A DNA stretch of 8,223 nt from contig JALVMZ010000647.1 of NCBI GenBank assembly GCA_027032655.1, forward strand, positions 1 to 8,223, read 5' to 3'. Both the position numbers and the translations under genes were made by a program. Positions within the stretch are counted from its first letter, which is position 1. The number at the start of each line of letters is the position of its first letter. This document shows, one piece after another, positions 1-6,500 of the stretch. The notes beneath the pieces were generated by a model. It saw only the letters and a list, made by a program, of their open reading frames with translations, was not told where the DNA came from and did not search any database. Source of the DNA: Desulfobacteraceae bacterium (GTDB taxonomy: Bacteria; Desulfobacterota; DSM-4660; Desulfatiglandales; JALVMZ01).

Positions 1-1165
1 ATGCGCATTTTGATGGTGTGTGTGTTCTGGCATTACAGTAAAAACATGGGGCTTTACTACCCCTCCTTAATACCTCCTGATAATTAAATAACTGCTCTGA
101 ATACTTAACATCTTGCTGAACAGATGTAATCAGTTTATAAAAGCTTCTGTTATTTTCCTGAATGGGATAGGGATGAAATCTAACCTCGGGTCTGTCTTTA
201 ATCTTCTTTAAAAAATATATGGAGACATTTATTTCACCTGGTTCAAGCTCCTCAGGTATTAATCTAATATTTCCTGGTTCATTAATATCCTCATCCTTTA
301 GGAAAACACCTGTATCCAGGACAATATATACAGGGAGAATTCCTTCTTTTAAGATAGCAGTATTTTCATATAATGTATTCTTTATTCTCTCAGAAATTCT
401 GAGTATCTTCTCATTATTATCTGCAATTATTAATAAAGAGCCATCTTTTAATGATTTAGATTTTTTTATATCTTTTTTCATAAATTTATTTAGATCTCTT
501 TTAAATCTCTTCCATATCTTCTTAAAATCATTCGATGCAAGCTCCCACAATGGTTTTACCAGAATAAGGCTTTCGCCAGATGGTTTTAAATCCACATCTT
601 TATCCCATTTAACAACATATCTTTTTATGCCATTTAATAATCCACTTCCATCCTGGACATTTATACTTTCAAAGATTATTGGTGATAGATTTTTTACCTC
701 TTTATAAACCGCCTCTGATATATGAACCTCATCCCCATTTACCATCTCAATGAGTTTTGCTGCCACATTTACCACATCTCCATAAATATCTCCTTTATCA
801 ATAATTCCCTCACCATAATGCACCGCAATCTTAATGTGAATCTGAGAATCAGGCTCCTTTTCTTTATTATAATCAAGGAATAGCTTCTGTATTCTTATAG
901 CGGATTTGAGGGCCTCAACCGGTTCACTGAAATAGGCAAGAACTGAATCCCCCAGGAATTTAACCACCACCCCATTATGCTCTTCAATAATGGGTGGAAC
1001 CATCCTGTGGTGTTTTCTGAGCATATTTAATCCTGCCATATTGCCATGGCTTTTAAAAAACCTGCTTGAACCAACAATATCAGTAAACAGGACCGCTATT
1101 TTCCTTATGGAATTGCTCTTTATCGTAGATTCACCTGTCTCTTTTTTTTCCAATTCATCACTCAT
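1..1165 (-). CDS. Class III adenylate/guanylate cyclase-like protein with a zinc-knuckle motif (C-terminus outside window)
   Basis: The open frame of 388 codons has no stop and leaves the left edge, so the C-terminus is unseen. Residues about 20-190 form a class III nucleotide cyclase catalytic domain: VLFTDIVGSS gives the first metal Asp (D29), KFLGDSVLAYF gives K69 and the second metal Asp (D73), and GDIYGDVVNVAAKL gives D126 and N133. Spacing matches the mycobacterial enzyme Rv1625c (Asp-Asp 44 apart, Lys 4 before the second Asp, Asn 7 after the specificity Asp). K69/D126 suggest ATP as substrate. The position of the transition-state Arg is Lys (K137), so activity may be low. Residues about 190-370 are Lys/Glu-rich and I recognise no domain there. 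Residues 374-387 (CFYCNARTHTPSKC) are CX2CX4HX4C. No signal peptide or membrane segment is visible, so it should be cytosolic. The ATG overlaps the stop of the upstream small ORF (ATGA); AAGGAG lies 12 bases upstream. The frame is open for about 24 codons above this ATG, so a longer N-terminus is possible. Confidence 0.87.
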   Translation of the reverse strand, partial: MSDELEKKETGESTIKSNSIRKIAVLFTDIVGSSRFFKSHGNMAGLNMLRKHHRMVPPIIEEHNGVVVKFLGDSVLAYFSEPVEALKSAIRIQKLFLDYNKEKEPDSQIHIKIAVHYGEGIIDKGDIYGDVVNVAAKLIEMVNGDEVHISEAVYKEVKNLSPIIFESINVQDGSGLLNGIKRYVVKWDKDVDLKPSGESLILVKPLWELASNDFKKIWKRFKRDLNKFMKKDIKKSKSLKDGSLLIIADNNEKILRISERIKNTLYENTAILKEGILPVYIVLDTGVFLKDEDINEPGNIRLIPEELEPGEINVSIYFLKKIKDRPEVRFHPYPIQENNRSFYKLITSVQQDVKYSEQLFNYQEVLRRGSKAPCFYCNARTHTPSKCA

Positions 1166-1356
1166 ATCTTTCTCAATCTCCTTACCATAAGCAGAATAGA
1201 ACACAAGAAAATCTTTCTGAACCACCAGAAAAGCAAACTTTCATAAAACTTACAGATATGGACGGAAACTCTTTTACTTAGCCCCCTGTCCATCATCCTG
1301 CAATATATGTGAAGAGGATTTAATTTATGTTGTAAGTTTAATATTAGCCTCTCCAT
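1162..1356 (-). CDS. Small unrecognised basic protein, translationally coupled to the cyclase
   Basis: A 64-residue frame starting at ATG with a GGAAAAGG-type ribosome site 6 bases upstream and ending in TGA that shares bases with the cyclase ATG. I do not recognise a named family. The N-terminal two thirds look protein-like and contain NPLHIYCRMMDRGLSKR followed by KFYESLLF, with many Arg/Lys and three Cys in the whole protein. The last 25 residues (from about FWWFRKIF) are hydrophobic with interspersed basic residues, which could be a membrane-associated helix. It is the first gene after a sigma-28-like promoter, which with the ATGA overlap is the main support for it being real. Alternative: the true reading switches to the cyclase frame around residue 38-44, because that frame is open there and also encodes protein-like sequence; the small ORF would then be the N-terminus of the cyclase, split by a frameshift or assembly error. 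Confidence 0.55.
   Translation of the reverse strand: MERLILNLQHKLNPLHIYCRMMDRGLSKRVSVHICKFYESLLFWWFRKIFLCSILLMVRRLRKI
1178..1183 (-). promoter_or_regulatory. Candidate ribosome binding site of the cyclase gene
   Basis: AAGGAG on the minus strand, 12 bases before the ATG at 1165. This is longer than the usual 5-9 bases. Ribosomes may mostly arrive by reinitiation from the overlapping small ORF. The long spacing is also compatible with the true start lying elsewhere. Confidence 0.4.
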
Positions 1357-1379
1357 TTTAAGCCTTTTCCCTAAATCTA

Positions 1380-1406
1380 TTATCGGTAATTATCCATAAA
1401 ACTGAA
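1380..1406 (-). promoter_or_regulatory. Candidate sigma-28 (FliA) promoter of the small ORF-cyclase pair
   Basis: The minus strand reads TTCAGTTT, 11 bases, ACCGATAA. The sigma-28 consensus is TAAAGTTT-N11-GCCGATAA, so the match is 6/8 and 7/8 with exact spacing. The -35 lacks the two central A of TAAA. The start would fall about 7 bases after the -10 (near 1373), giving a leader of about 17 bases that contains the ribosome site of the ORF at 1356. It lies in the only sizeable gap of the left half, after the stop of the HDOD kinase. Matches are counted by eye; function is inferred. Confidence 0.6.
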
Positions 1407-1414
1407 ATGAGCAG

Positions 1415-1430
1415 ATATTATAAATAATAT
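1415..1430. repeat. Perfect AT-only palindrome downstream of the kinase gene
   Basis: ATATTATAAATAATAT reads as a 7-base inverted repeat with a 2-base centre. It lies between the kinase stop and the sigma-28-like promoter, about 9 bases upstream of its -35. It contains no G or C and has no following T-run, so it is not a convincing terminator. It could be an operator or chance in AT-rich DNA. Confidence 0.25.
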
Positions 1431-1443
1431 GACAGAGAGAAGA

Positions 1444-3099
1444 TTATTTTATTGGAAGTAATATGGAGATGATGTTTAACCTATTACTCTCCCTTTTAAC
1501 ATCAACTGCACCACCATGGATTCCTACTATCCTTCTTATAAGCTTGAACCCTAAGGAACCCAATAATGTCCTGGACTGAAAACCATCTTCATTTAAAATG
1601 GCTATCTCTTCATCATTTAATGGAACTCCATTATCAGAAATCTTTAACAATATATGCTTGTTGTTATTGGATATGGACACACTTACCTCTACATGATTAT
1701 CTTTGCCACCCTCCGATCTTTTTATAATGTTTTTTATTAATTCGAGGATCACCCTTTTTATACCTGATTTATCTGCTACAATAATCACCTCGTGCTCAGG
1801 AACTCTTACCTGTAACTTAATTCCTCTTTCTTCCAGTTTAACCCGTTGCTCATCAAGAATCTGTAATATAAATGATAACAATTCCATCTTTTCAAATTTA
1901 GGCTGGTATTCCTTACAATAATCCAGGATCTCTTTTAATACCTCCTCCAGCCTCATACTTTCTTTTTCAATAATCTTCGCATATGTCCTGCTCTTATCAT
2001 AATTCTTTGCATACTCTGAGAGCCTCCTTGCAAATCCACCTATGGCCATCAAGGGATTCCTGATTTCATGGGCAACTGCATCAAGTGTGCTTATTACAAC
2101 ATCAGGACTTTGTAACAAATCATTATCTTGATTTTGCTGAGATTTTTCAATAGCATCCCTTATAGATAGCTCCATGGTGCTATTTATTCTTGCAAGGGAT
2201 TTATTTGCCTTCTCCATTATCTCAATAATATCACTATCATTAAAATCTATCTTCAACTGATCCCTCATATCATTTACCTTTTGAAATATGTTTGAGATAA
2301 TCTCATCCATCTGATATGGATCAATTCCCAGATACTTATCCACATATTCCTTTACTCTAAACAGATTTTCCTGTTTTATAAAAACCGCCTCTGTTATCAT
2401 TCTTGAAAGCTCTATTATCCTTAAAAACTCATCCTTTTTATCCAGCTCCAAAAGGGAACCAAAAGCTTTCTGAGTCATAATAAAATGAGAGGGAAAGTTC
2501 CAATGTTTCATAATATGGAAACCCACCTCCCTGTGATTAATGCCGAACCTTTTCTCTTCTTCCTCAATGAGTTCATTAAGAGGGATATCACATGGTGGAA
2601 TGTTATCATTTATCTCTTTTCTTACCACTTCATTTAATAATAAAATGCCTAATTCGAGAATAAGAGCAGAAATGAATATCTCTTCATCATTTATCCCTTT
2701 AATATTTGCCCTTCTTATCAGTTCCTTTGCAAGTTGTGCCCTATAAATGGAAGTCTTCCAGAAATAATCATAATCCATGCCATTGTGTCTTCCCATTGGA
2801 AATGTATCCCTTAAAGATAGTCCCAATGCCATAATCCTTACTTTCTGAAATCCCATCAGCACAATTGCCTGAGATATGGTGGTTACTGGTTCATAGGTTG
2901 AATAGAATGTGCTATTTACCATTTTCAGAAGTCTTGCTGTTAGACCTGGTTCCTTTTCAATGGTATCTGCAAGTCTTTTAACTGGCACACTATCATCAGA
3001 GGCCATCTCAATGAGTTTTACTGTGAGTGAAGAAAGAGAGGGCAGATTTTCCTTTTTCAGGACACTTTTTAATATTAATTCTCTTTTCCCATTATTCAT
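1444..3099 (-). CDS. Soluble HDOD-domain sensor histidine kinase
   Basis: 551 residues with no signal peptide or membrane segment. Residues about 15-215 are an HDOD domain: LPSLSSLTVKLIEMASDD, then IEKEPGLTARLLKMVNSTFY and ISQAIVLMGFQKVRIMALG. The His-Asp metal pair of true HD hydrolases is absent (LILELGILLLN at 146-156), as is usual for HDOD, so this is a sensing or interaction module. Residues about 250-335 look helical. The DHp segment has the phospho-acceptor H344 in AHEIRNPLMAIGGFARRL. The ATPase domain follows: N457 in ELIKNIIKRS, DNG at 489-491, and HGG at 528-530. The first Asn of the N-box is Glu453 and the glycine-rich lid reads LLGSLGF, so nucleotide binding may be weaker than normal. 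The ATG is 3 bases after the fliW stop with only a weak ribosome site, indicating coupling with fliW. No response regulator is in the window. Input and output are unknown; a role in motility timing is inferred from the operon. Confidence 0.9.
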   Translation of the reverse strand: MNNGKRELILKSVLKKENLPSLSSLTVKLIEMASDDSVPVKRLADTIEKEPGLTARLLKMVNSTFYSTYEPVTTISQAIVLMGFQKVRIMALGLSLRDTFPMGRHNGMDYDYFWKTSIYRAQLAKELIRRANIKGINDEEIFISALILELGILLLNEVVRKEINDNIPPCDIPLNELIEEEEKRFGINHREVGFHIMKHWNFPSHFIMTQKAFGSLLELDKKDEFLRIIELSRMITEAVFIKQENLFRVKEYVDKYLGIDPYQMDEIISNIFQKVNDMRDQLKIDFNDSDIIEIMEKANKSLARINSTMELSIRDAIEKSQQNQDNDLLQSPDVVISTLDAVAHEIRNPLMAIGGFARRLSEYAKNYDKSRTYAKIIEKESMRLEEVLKEILDYCKEYQPKFEKMELLSFILQILDEQRVKLEERGIKLQVRVPEHEVIIVADKSGIKRVILELIKNIIKRSEGGKDNHVEVSVSISNNNKHILLKISDNGVPLNDEEIAILNEDGFQSRTLLGSLGFKLIRRIVGIHGGAVDVKRESNRLNIISILLPIK

Positions 3100-3102
3100 A
3101 TT

Positions 3103-3579
3103 TTACTTACTTGAACCAATGCTGGTCTCCTTATCAGATTTTTTGCCCTGTTCTATAACAGGGTATCTGTGATGATATGGTGTATCAGGTAAAACTATCT
3201 GACCTGCCTCCCGTATCTTTGTATTTATTACAAGGGGGGCCATCAAATTGGCTGTCATCTTCTCTGGTTCTCCCCTTGGAATAGTTACAATAACATAGAG
3301 TTCAATATCTTTTTCAGTTAAAGCCCTATCCCAGTTCATCTCATTCAAAATATATTCCAGATTATATTGATAATCTGGTATTATAATAAAGGGGCTCATA
3401 ATTACAAATGCAAGGCCCCCATCATCTATTGACTGATACCAATAAAATGGGGACCCTTCCCTGTGCCTCAACATAACATATCTCTTTCTTTCAGGGAATC
3501 CAATGATCCCTTTTGGCATAAAGATAATCTTATCTTCATCCACATTAATTGTTCCAAATCTGCTGGTTTCTATTTTCAA
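3103..3579 (-). CDS. fliW: Flagellar assembly factor FliW (CsrA antagonist)
   Basis: 158 residues. In the best-studied case (Bacillus subtilis) FliW binds flagellin or CsrA; when flagellin is exported, freed FliW takes CsrA off flagellin mRNA. Family signatures are visible in order: RFGTINVDEDKIIFMPKGIIGFPERKRYV at the N-terminus (residues 7-35, with the GIIGFPE turn), PFYWYQSIDDGGLAFVIMSP in the middle, then IELYVIVTIPRGEPEKMTANL and a segment with PLVINTKIREAGQIVL. About 16 hydrophilic residues after YHHRYPVI (EQGKKSDKETSIGSSK) look like a variable tail. The start is TTG, overlapping the csrA stop as TTGA, with AGGGGG 7 bases upstream, so it is probably translated by coupling to csrA. This fixes CsrA and FliW production to each other, fitting an antagonist pair. 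Confidence 0.97.
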   Translation of the reverse strand: MKIETSRFGTINVDEDKIIFMPKGIIGFPERKRYVMLRHREGSPFYWYQSIDDGGLAFVIMSPFIIIPDYQYNLEYILNEMNWDRALTEKDIELYVIVTIPRGEPEKMTANLMAPLVINTKIREAGQIVLPDTPYHHRYPVIEQGKKSDKETSIGSSK

Positions 3580-3827
3580 TCTTTATCCCCCTTGTCTTCC
3601 TTTTTCTTTAAAAGGGAGTCTGCAAAGTCAATATCCTTTTTATCGATACCTGATGATTTGATGTTCTGTTCCATAATTCTTTCATATATCTCCTTCCTGT
3701 GTATGGCCACATCTGGAGGTGCCTCCACACCTATCTTTACCTGATTACCCTTTATATCAAGGACTGTAACAACAATATAATCTCCTATATTTATCTTTTC
3801 TCCAACCCTTCTTGTAAGAACCAGCAT
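3576..3827 (-). CDS. csrA: Carbon storage/translation regulator CsrA, FliW-type with C-terminal extension
   Basis: 83 residues. An RNA-binding dimer that blocks or alters translation by binding GGA motifs in mRNA leaders. The canonical core is present: MLVLTRRVGEKINIGD, with L4 and R6/R7, then VTVLDIKGNQVKIGVEAPPDV and the key RNA-binding R44 in AIHRKEIYERI. The protein is about 20 residues longer than enteric CsrA (61 residues); the tail from about residue 55 is Lys/Asp-rich. C-terminal extensions are typical of CsrA proteins controlled by FliW, which binds there in B. subtilis. The gene lies 26 bases after flgL and overlaps fliW by 4 bases. The ribosome site is poor (GAG about 8 bases from ATG) and sits in a small hairpin, so initiation may be inefficient or autoregulated. 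Confidence 0.97.
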   Translation of the reverse strand: MLVLTRRVGEKINIGDYIVVTVLDIKGNQVKIGVEAPPDVAIHRKEIYERIMEQNIKSSGIDKKDIDFADSLLKKKEDKGDKD

Positions 3828-3845
3828 AAAAACTACTCAGTTTTT
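3828..3845 (-). other. csrA: Small hairpin directly before the csrA start codon
   Basis: On the minus strand AAAAACT, loop GAGT, AGTTTTT forms a perfect 7-base-pair inverted repeat that ends on the base before the csrA ATG. The only purine-rich candidate ribosome site (GAGTAG) begins in the loop. The stem is A/T except one C-G pair, so it is weak. It may tune csrA translation; alternatively it is a chance product of A and T runs. Confidence 0.4.
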
Positions 3846-3853
3846 TGTTTAAT

Positions 3854-4717
3854 TTATAAATAATCCACAAGGCTTAATTGCATAACCTTTGAGGAAGATG
3901 CAAGTGCTGCCTGATAAGCAAGTTCTTTGCTTTTTAGTTCTACAATGGCTTTGGCAATATCTGCATCTTCAATAAGAGAAAGTTTCTGTGTGCTCTCTAT
4001 CTCAAGGTCCTGATAGAGCTTCTCTTTAATTTCAATTCTTTTAATCTTTGATCCAACATCAGATATCCTGTTGGTTATATGATCAAAATGGTCGTCGAGT
4101 TCATCCATTGCTGTTCTTATTCCATCCACATCATTGGTCTCAAGTGCAGTTTTGAGATTACTTAATGTGGTAAAAAGTGAACCAAATACATCTGAACCAT
4201 TCATTCCCACCTCAATACTTGTGCTGGAACTTATCTTGATTGAAAATGTGTTTGTATCACTTACATATGTTCCATCTGACTGAAAAGGTGGCACCGAAGA
4301 CTGATATCCTCCAAAAACATACCATCCATTAACATCAGTATTTGCAAGCGATACTATCTCATCCAGTATATTATCCACATCCTCAGCCGCTGATGCCCTT
4401 TCAGATGCTCCCACAGATGAATCCACCATCTTTATACAGATATTTTTTGCATCAATTATCAGATCCTGACAGAGACTCAGTGCACTTTCAGCAGAACTGA
4501 GATATGACTTTCCAAGTGACATATTTCTTTTCATCTGTTTTATTCCATCAAGTGATGAACGAATATTAAGAGCCTGAGTTAACCCTACCGGGTCATCTGA
4601 AAGATTATTTATCCTTTTGGCCGAAGATACCACCTCATTGGACTTGTTTAGATCTTCTGTGATATTGGAAAGGTTATATATTATCCTTCCATAGACTGTC
4701 TTATTTGCCACCCTCAT
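3854..4717 (-). CDS. flgL: Flagellar hook-filament junction protein 3 (FlgL/HAP3)
   Basis: 287 residues. An exported structural protein that, with FlgK, joins the hook to the flagellin filament. The flagellin-like N-terminal coiled-coil is clear (MRVANKTVYGRIIYNLSNI, then SSAKRINNLSDDPVGLTQAL at residues 31-50), as is the conserved C-terminal helix with EDADIAKAIVELKSKELAYQ and the end SSKVMQLSLVDYL. The middle (about 130-200) contains ANTDVNGWYVFGGYQSS, typical of FlgL. Length is close to the usual 300. There is no cleaved signal, as expected for type III export. ATG is preceded by AGGAG at 6 bases, and the flgK stop is 14 bases upstream, so it is co-transcribed with flgK. No anomaly seen. 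Confidence 0.96.
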   Translation of the reverse strand: MRVANKTVYGRIIYNLSNITEDLNKSNEVVSSAKRINNLSDDPVGLTQALNIRSSLDGIKQMKRNMSLGKSYLSSAESALSLCQDLIIDAKNICIKMVDSSVGASERASAAEDVDNILDEIVSLANTDVNGWYVFGGYQSSVPPFQSDGTYVSDTNTFSIKISSSTSIEVGMNGSDVFGSLFTTLSNLKTALETNDVDGIRTAMDELDDHFDHITNRISDVGSKIKRIEIKEKLYQDLEIESTQKLSLIEDADIAKAIVELKSKELAYQAALASSSKVMQLSLVDYL

Positions 4718-4731
4718 ATAATTCTCCTAAT

Positions 4732-6498
4732 CTATTTCACATCAAGAAGATCCTTTAACATCTCATCAGATACACTTATCAGTTTTGCCGCAGCACTGTA
4801 AGCATGTTGATATTTAATGATATTAGTCATCTCTTCATCCAATGAAACGGCTGAAATGGAATCTCTTATCTCTGATATCTTCTCCACCATTGTTTCATTA
4901 AAATTTACATTCCTCTTTATACTGGATGACTTTATCCCAACAGAACCAATCAATGAGTGATAATAAGCTTCAATGGTAGAAGTAACACTTCCCTCTGTAT
5001 CACCGTCTGTCCTATCACATGTCCACTGTGAAATGGTTATTTCCTGGTTCTGAATACCAGCTATTGAAATGGCATTTCTATTATCGCCCTTGGCAAAGGT
5101 GCCATCGGATTCAATTATCCCGGCAGCAATAAGGTCCTTGTTTTCACCTATCGCATCATTTACACCTATATTTCCTGCCCCCGTTCCTTTAAAAAATGTG
5201 TTTATTCCAAGCGCTGATAGGATATTGCTTGTATCATCTGAAAAAGCAAATGTATAATCACCATTGGCAGTAATATTTAACTTATTATCTGAAGTGATGG
5301 ATGCGGTAAGATAGGATGATAGCTGTGTATTTATCTCATCTCTTAATGAGGAAAGGGTGGTCCCTCCCGTATCAGCGTCTATAGTAATTGATGTTCCCCC
5401 TGTATTTACAACATTTCCTGATGAATCATACACCCATATAGTGAAGCTCCCATCCTGAATTCTATCATAAAAGTAAAGACCTGAATCTGATGTCCCGAGT
5501 TCTTCAGCAGTATTGGTAACAGAATAGGTTCCTGTTACTTCATCAAAAGCGCTCAGTCCAACTCCCTGACTGTGCTGTTGATTTACATGCCATATCAATT
5601 CCTTTGTCACTTCATCCAGATCAAGTCGGCATTTTTCCAGAACCTCATCTCTCATTGTAAGCCACCCACCCATTTTCCCTCTGGTTATATGGTCTGTTAT
5701 ATCTGTTTGCCTGCCACCCGAACCTGTCCAGAGCACCCTGTCTTCATTTGAACCTCCCAGTTCAATATCATAGCTGTCTATTCCCTGAACCAGGACACAT
5801 CCCTTAGCAGTGATTACAGTAATGGCGCCATTTTCATGTTCGAATACCTTTGTATCAATATATTGAGAAAGTTCGGATACCAAGGCATTCCGCTGATCGC
5901 GGAGATCATTTGCGGTACTACTTGCCTCCATGCCAACAATCTGATTATTCAGCTCAGCAATCTCTGAGGTTATTTCATTTATCTTTTCAATTGCTGACCT
6001 CATTGCATTGCTGATATCATTCTGCATATCAATAATCTCATTCTTAATATCATGAAATCTGGCAGAAAGGGAAAGTGAATGCTCGTATAGGGCAATCCTT
6101 TCAGGAGAGCTGGAGGGACTATTCGCTATATCATGCCATAAATTCCAGAATGTTGAAAGAAGACTACTCATTGAACCTTCGGTATTCTCTGTGAAAATCC
6201 CCTCAAGCATTGAGATATAGTTTTCCATTTCCTGTGATGACTTGAGATTTGCCTTCTGGTCTATGAGTTCCTGGTCAATAAACTGGTCGCAGATGCGTAT
6301 TATCTCGTCAACATCAACCCCCCTTCCTATTATTACTTTCCCATACTTGGCGGGATACTTGGGAACCTGTATCACCCTCTGTCTTGAGTAATCAGGATTA
6401 TTCACATTTGCAATATTATGAGATGTAACCTCTAACCCATACTGTTGGGCAGAGAGTGCACTTTTTGCTATATTTAAGACCAATCCAAGATTGGACAT
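4732..6498 (-). CDS. flgK: Flagellar hook-associated protein 1 (FlgK/HAP1)
   Basis: 588 residues from the chosen ATG; E. coli FlgK has about 547. An exported protein forming the first junction ring between hook and filament. The N-terminus carries the rod/hook/HAP signature ALSAQQYGLEVTSHNIANVN followed by NPDYSRQRV (residues about 14-42). A long helical part with TFWNLWHDIANSPSSSPER follows. The variable surface domain is Gly/Thr/Ser-rich (about 310-440, including YFYDRIQDGSFTIWVYDSSG). The C-terminal half returns with KGDNRNAISIAGIQNQ and the conserved coiled-coil ending DEEMTNIIKYQHAYSAAAKL. An in-frame TTG lies two codons upstream at 6504, but AGGAGG would be only 2 bases from it and is 8 from this ATG, so ATG is chosen. 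It starts 2 bases after the flgN stop, with its ribosome site inside the flgN end. Confidence 0.96.
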   Translation of the reverse strand: MSNLGLVLNIAKSALSAQQYGLEVTSHNIANVNNPDYSRQRVIQVPKYPAKYGKVIIGRGVDVDEIIRICDQFIDQELIDQKANLKSSQEMENYISMLEGIFTENTEGSMSSLLSTFWNLWHDIANSPSSSPERIALYEHSLSLSARFHDIKNEIIDMQNDISNAMRSAIEKINEITSEIAELNNQIVGMEASSTANDLRDQRNALVSELSQYIDTKVFEHENGAITVITAKGCVLVQGIDSYDIELGGSNEDRVLWTGSGGRQTDITDHITRGKMGGWLTMRDEVLEKCRLDLDEVTKELIWHVNQQHSQGVGLSAFDEVTGTYSVTNTAEELGTSDSGLYFYDRIQDGSFTIWVYDSSGNVVNTGGTSITIDADTGGTTLSSLRDEINTQLSSYLTASITSDNKLNITANGDYTFAFSDDTSNILSALGINTFFKGTGAGNIGVNDAIGENKDLIAAGIIESDGTFAKGDNRNAISIAGIQNQEITISQWTCDRTDGDTEGSVTSTIEAYYHSLIGSVGIKSSSIKRNVNFNETMVEKISEIRDSISAVSLDEEMTNIIKYQHAYSAAAKLISVSDEMLKDLLDVK

Positions 6499-6500
6499 AT

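Noticed and set aside
219..707. Open frame of 162 codons on the plus strand
   Set aside because: It lies wholly antisense to the cyclase gene, whose conserved domain and continuous frame explain the DNA; the plus-strand product is Ser/Phe/Ile-rich low-complexity sequence typical of a shadow frame.
990..1190. Plus-strand frame of 66 codons opposite the cyclase N-terminus
   Set aside because: It is antisense to the VLFTDIVGSS catalytic region and shows no domain or ribosome site of its own.
2909..3172. Plus-strand frame of 87 codons over the start of the kinase and end of fliW
   Set aside because: Both minus-strand genes are clear family members with coupled spacing; the antisense product shows no recognisable features.
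3463..3744. Plus-strand frame of 93 codons over the fliW-csrA junction
   Set aside because: It is antisense to two of the best conserved proteins in the window.
3828..3845. Inverted repeat before csrA read as an intrinsic terminator
   Set aside because: The stem is almost all A-T and ends on the base before the csrA start codon, with no stable G/C stem; termination there would cut off csrA from its operon.
5089..5108. TGGCAC on the minus strand inside flgK as a second sigma-54 site
   Set aside because: The TTGC is only 2 bases away instead of 5, so the -24/-12 spacing is wrong; the bases encode the conserved FAKGD region.
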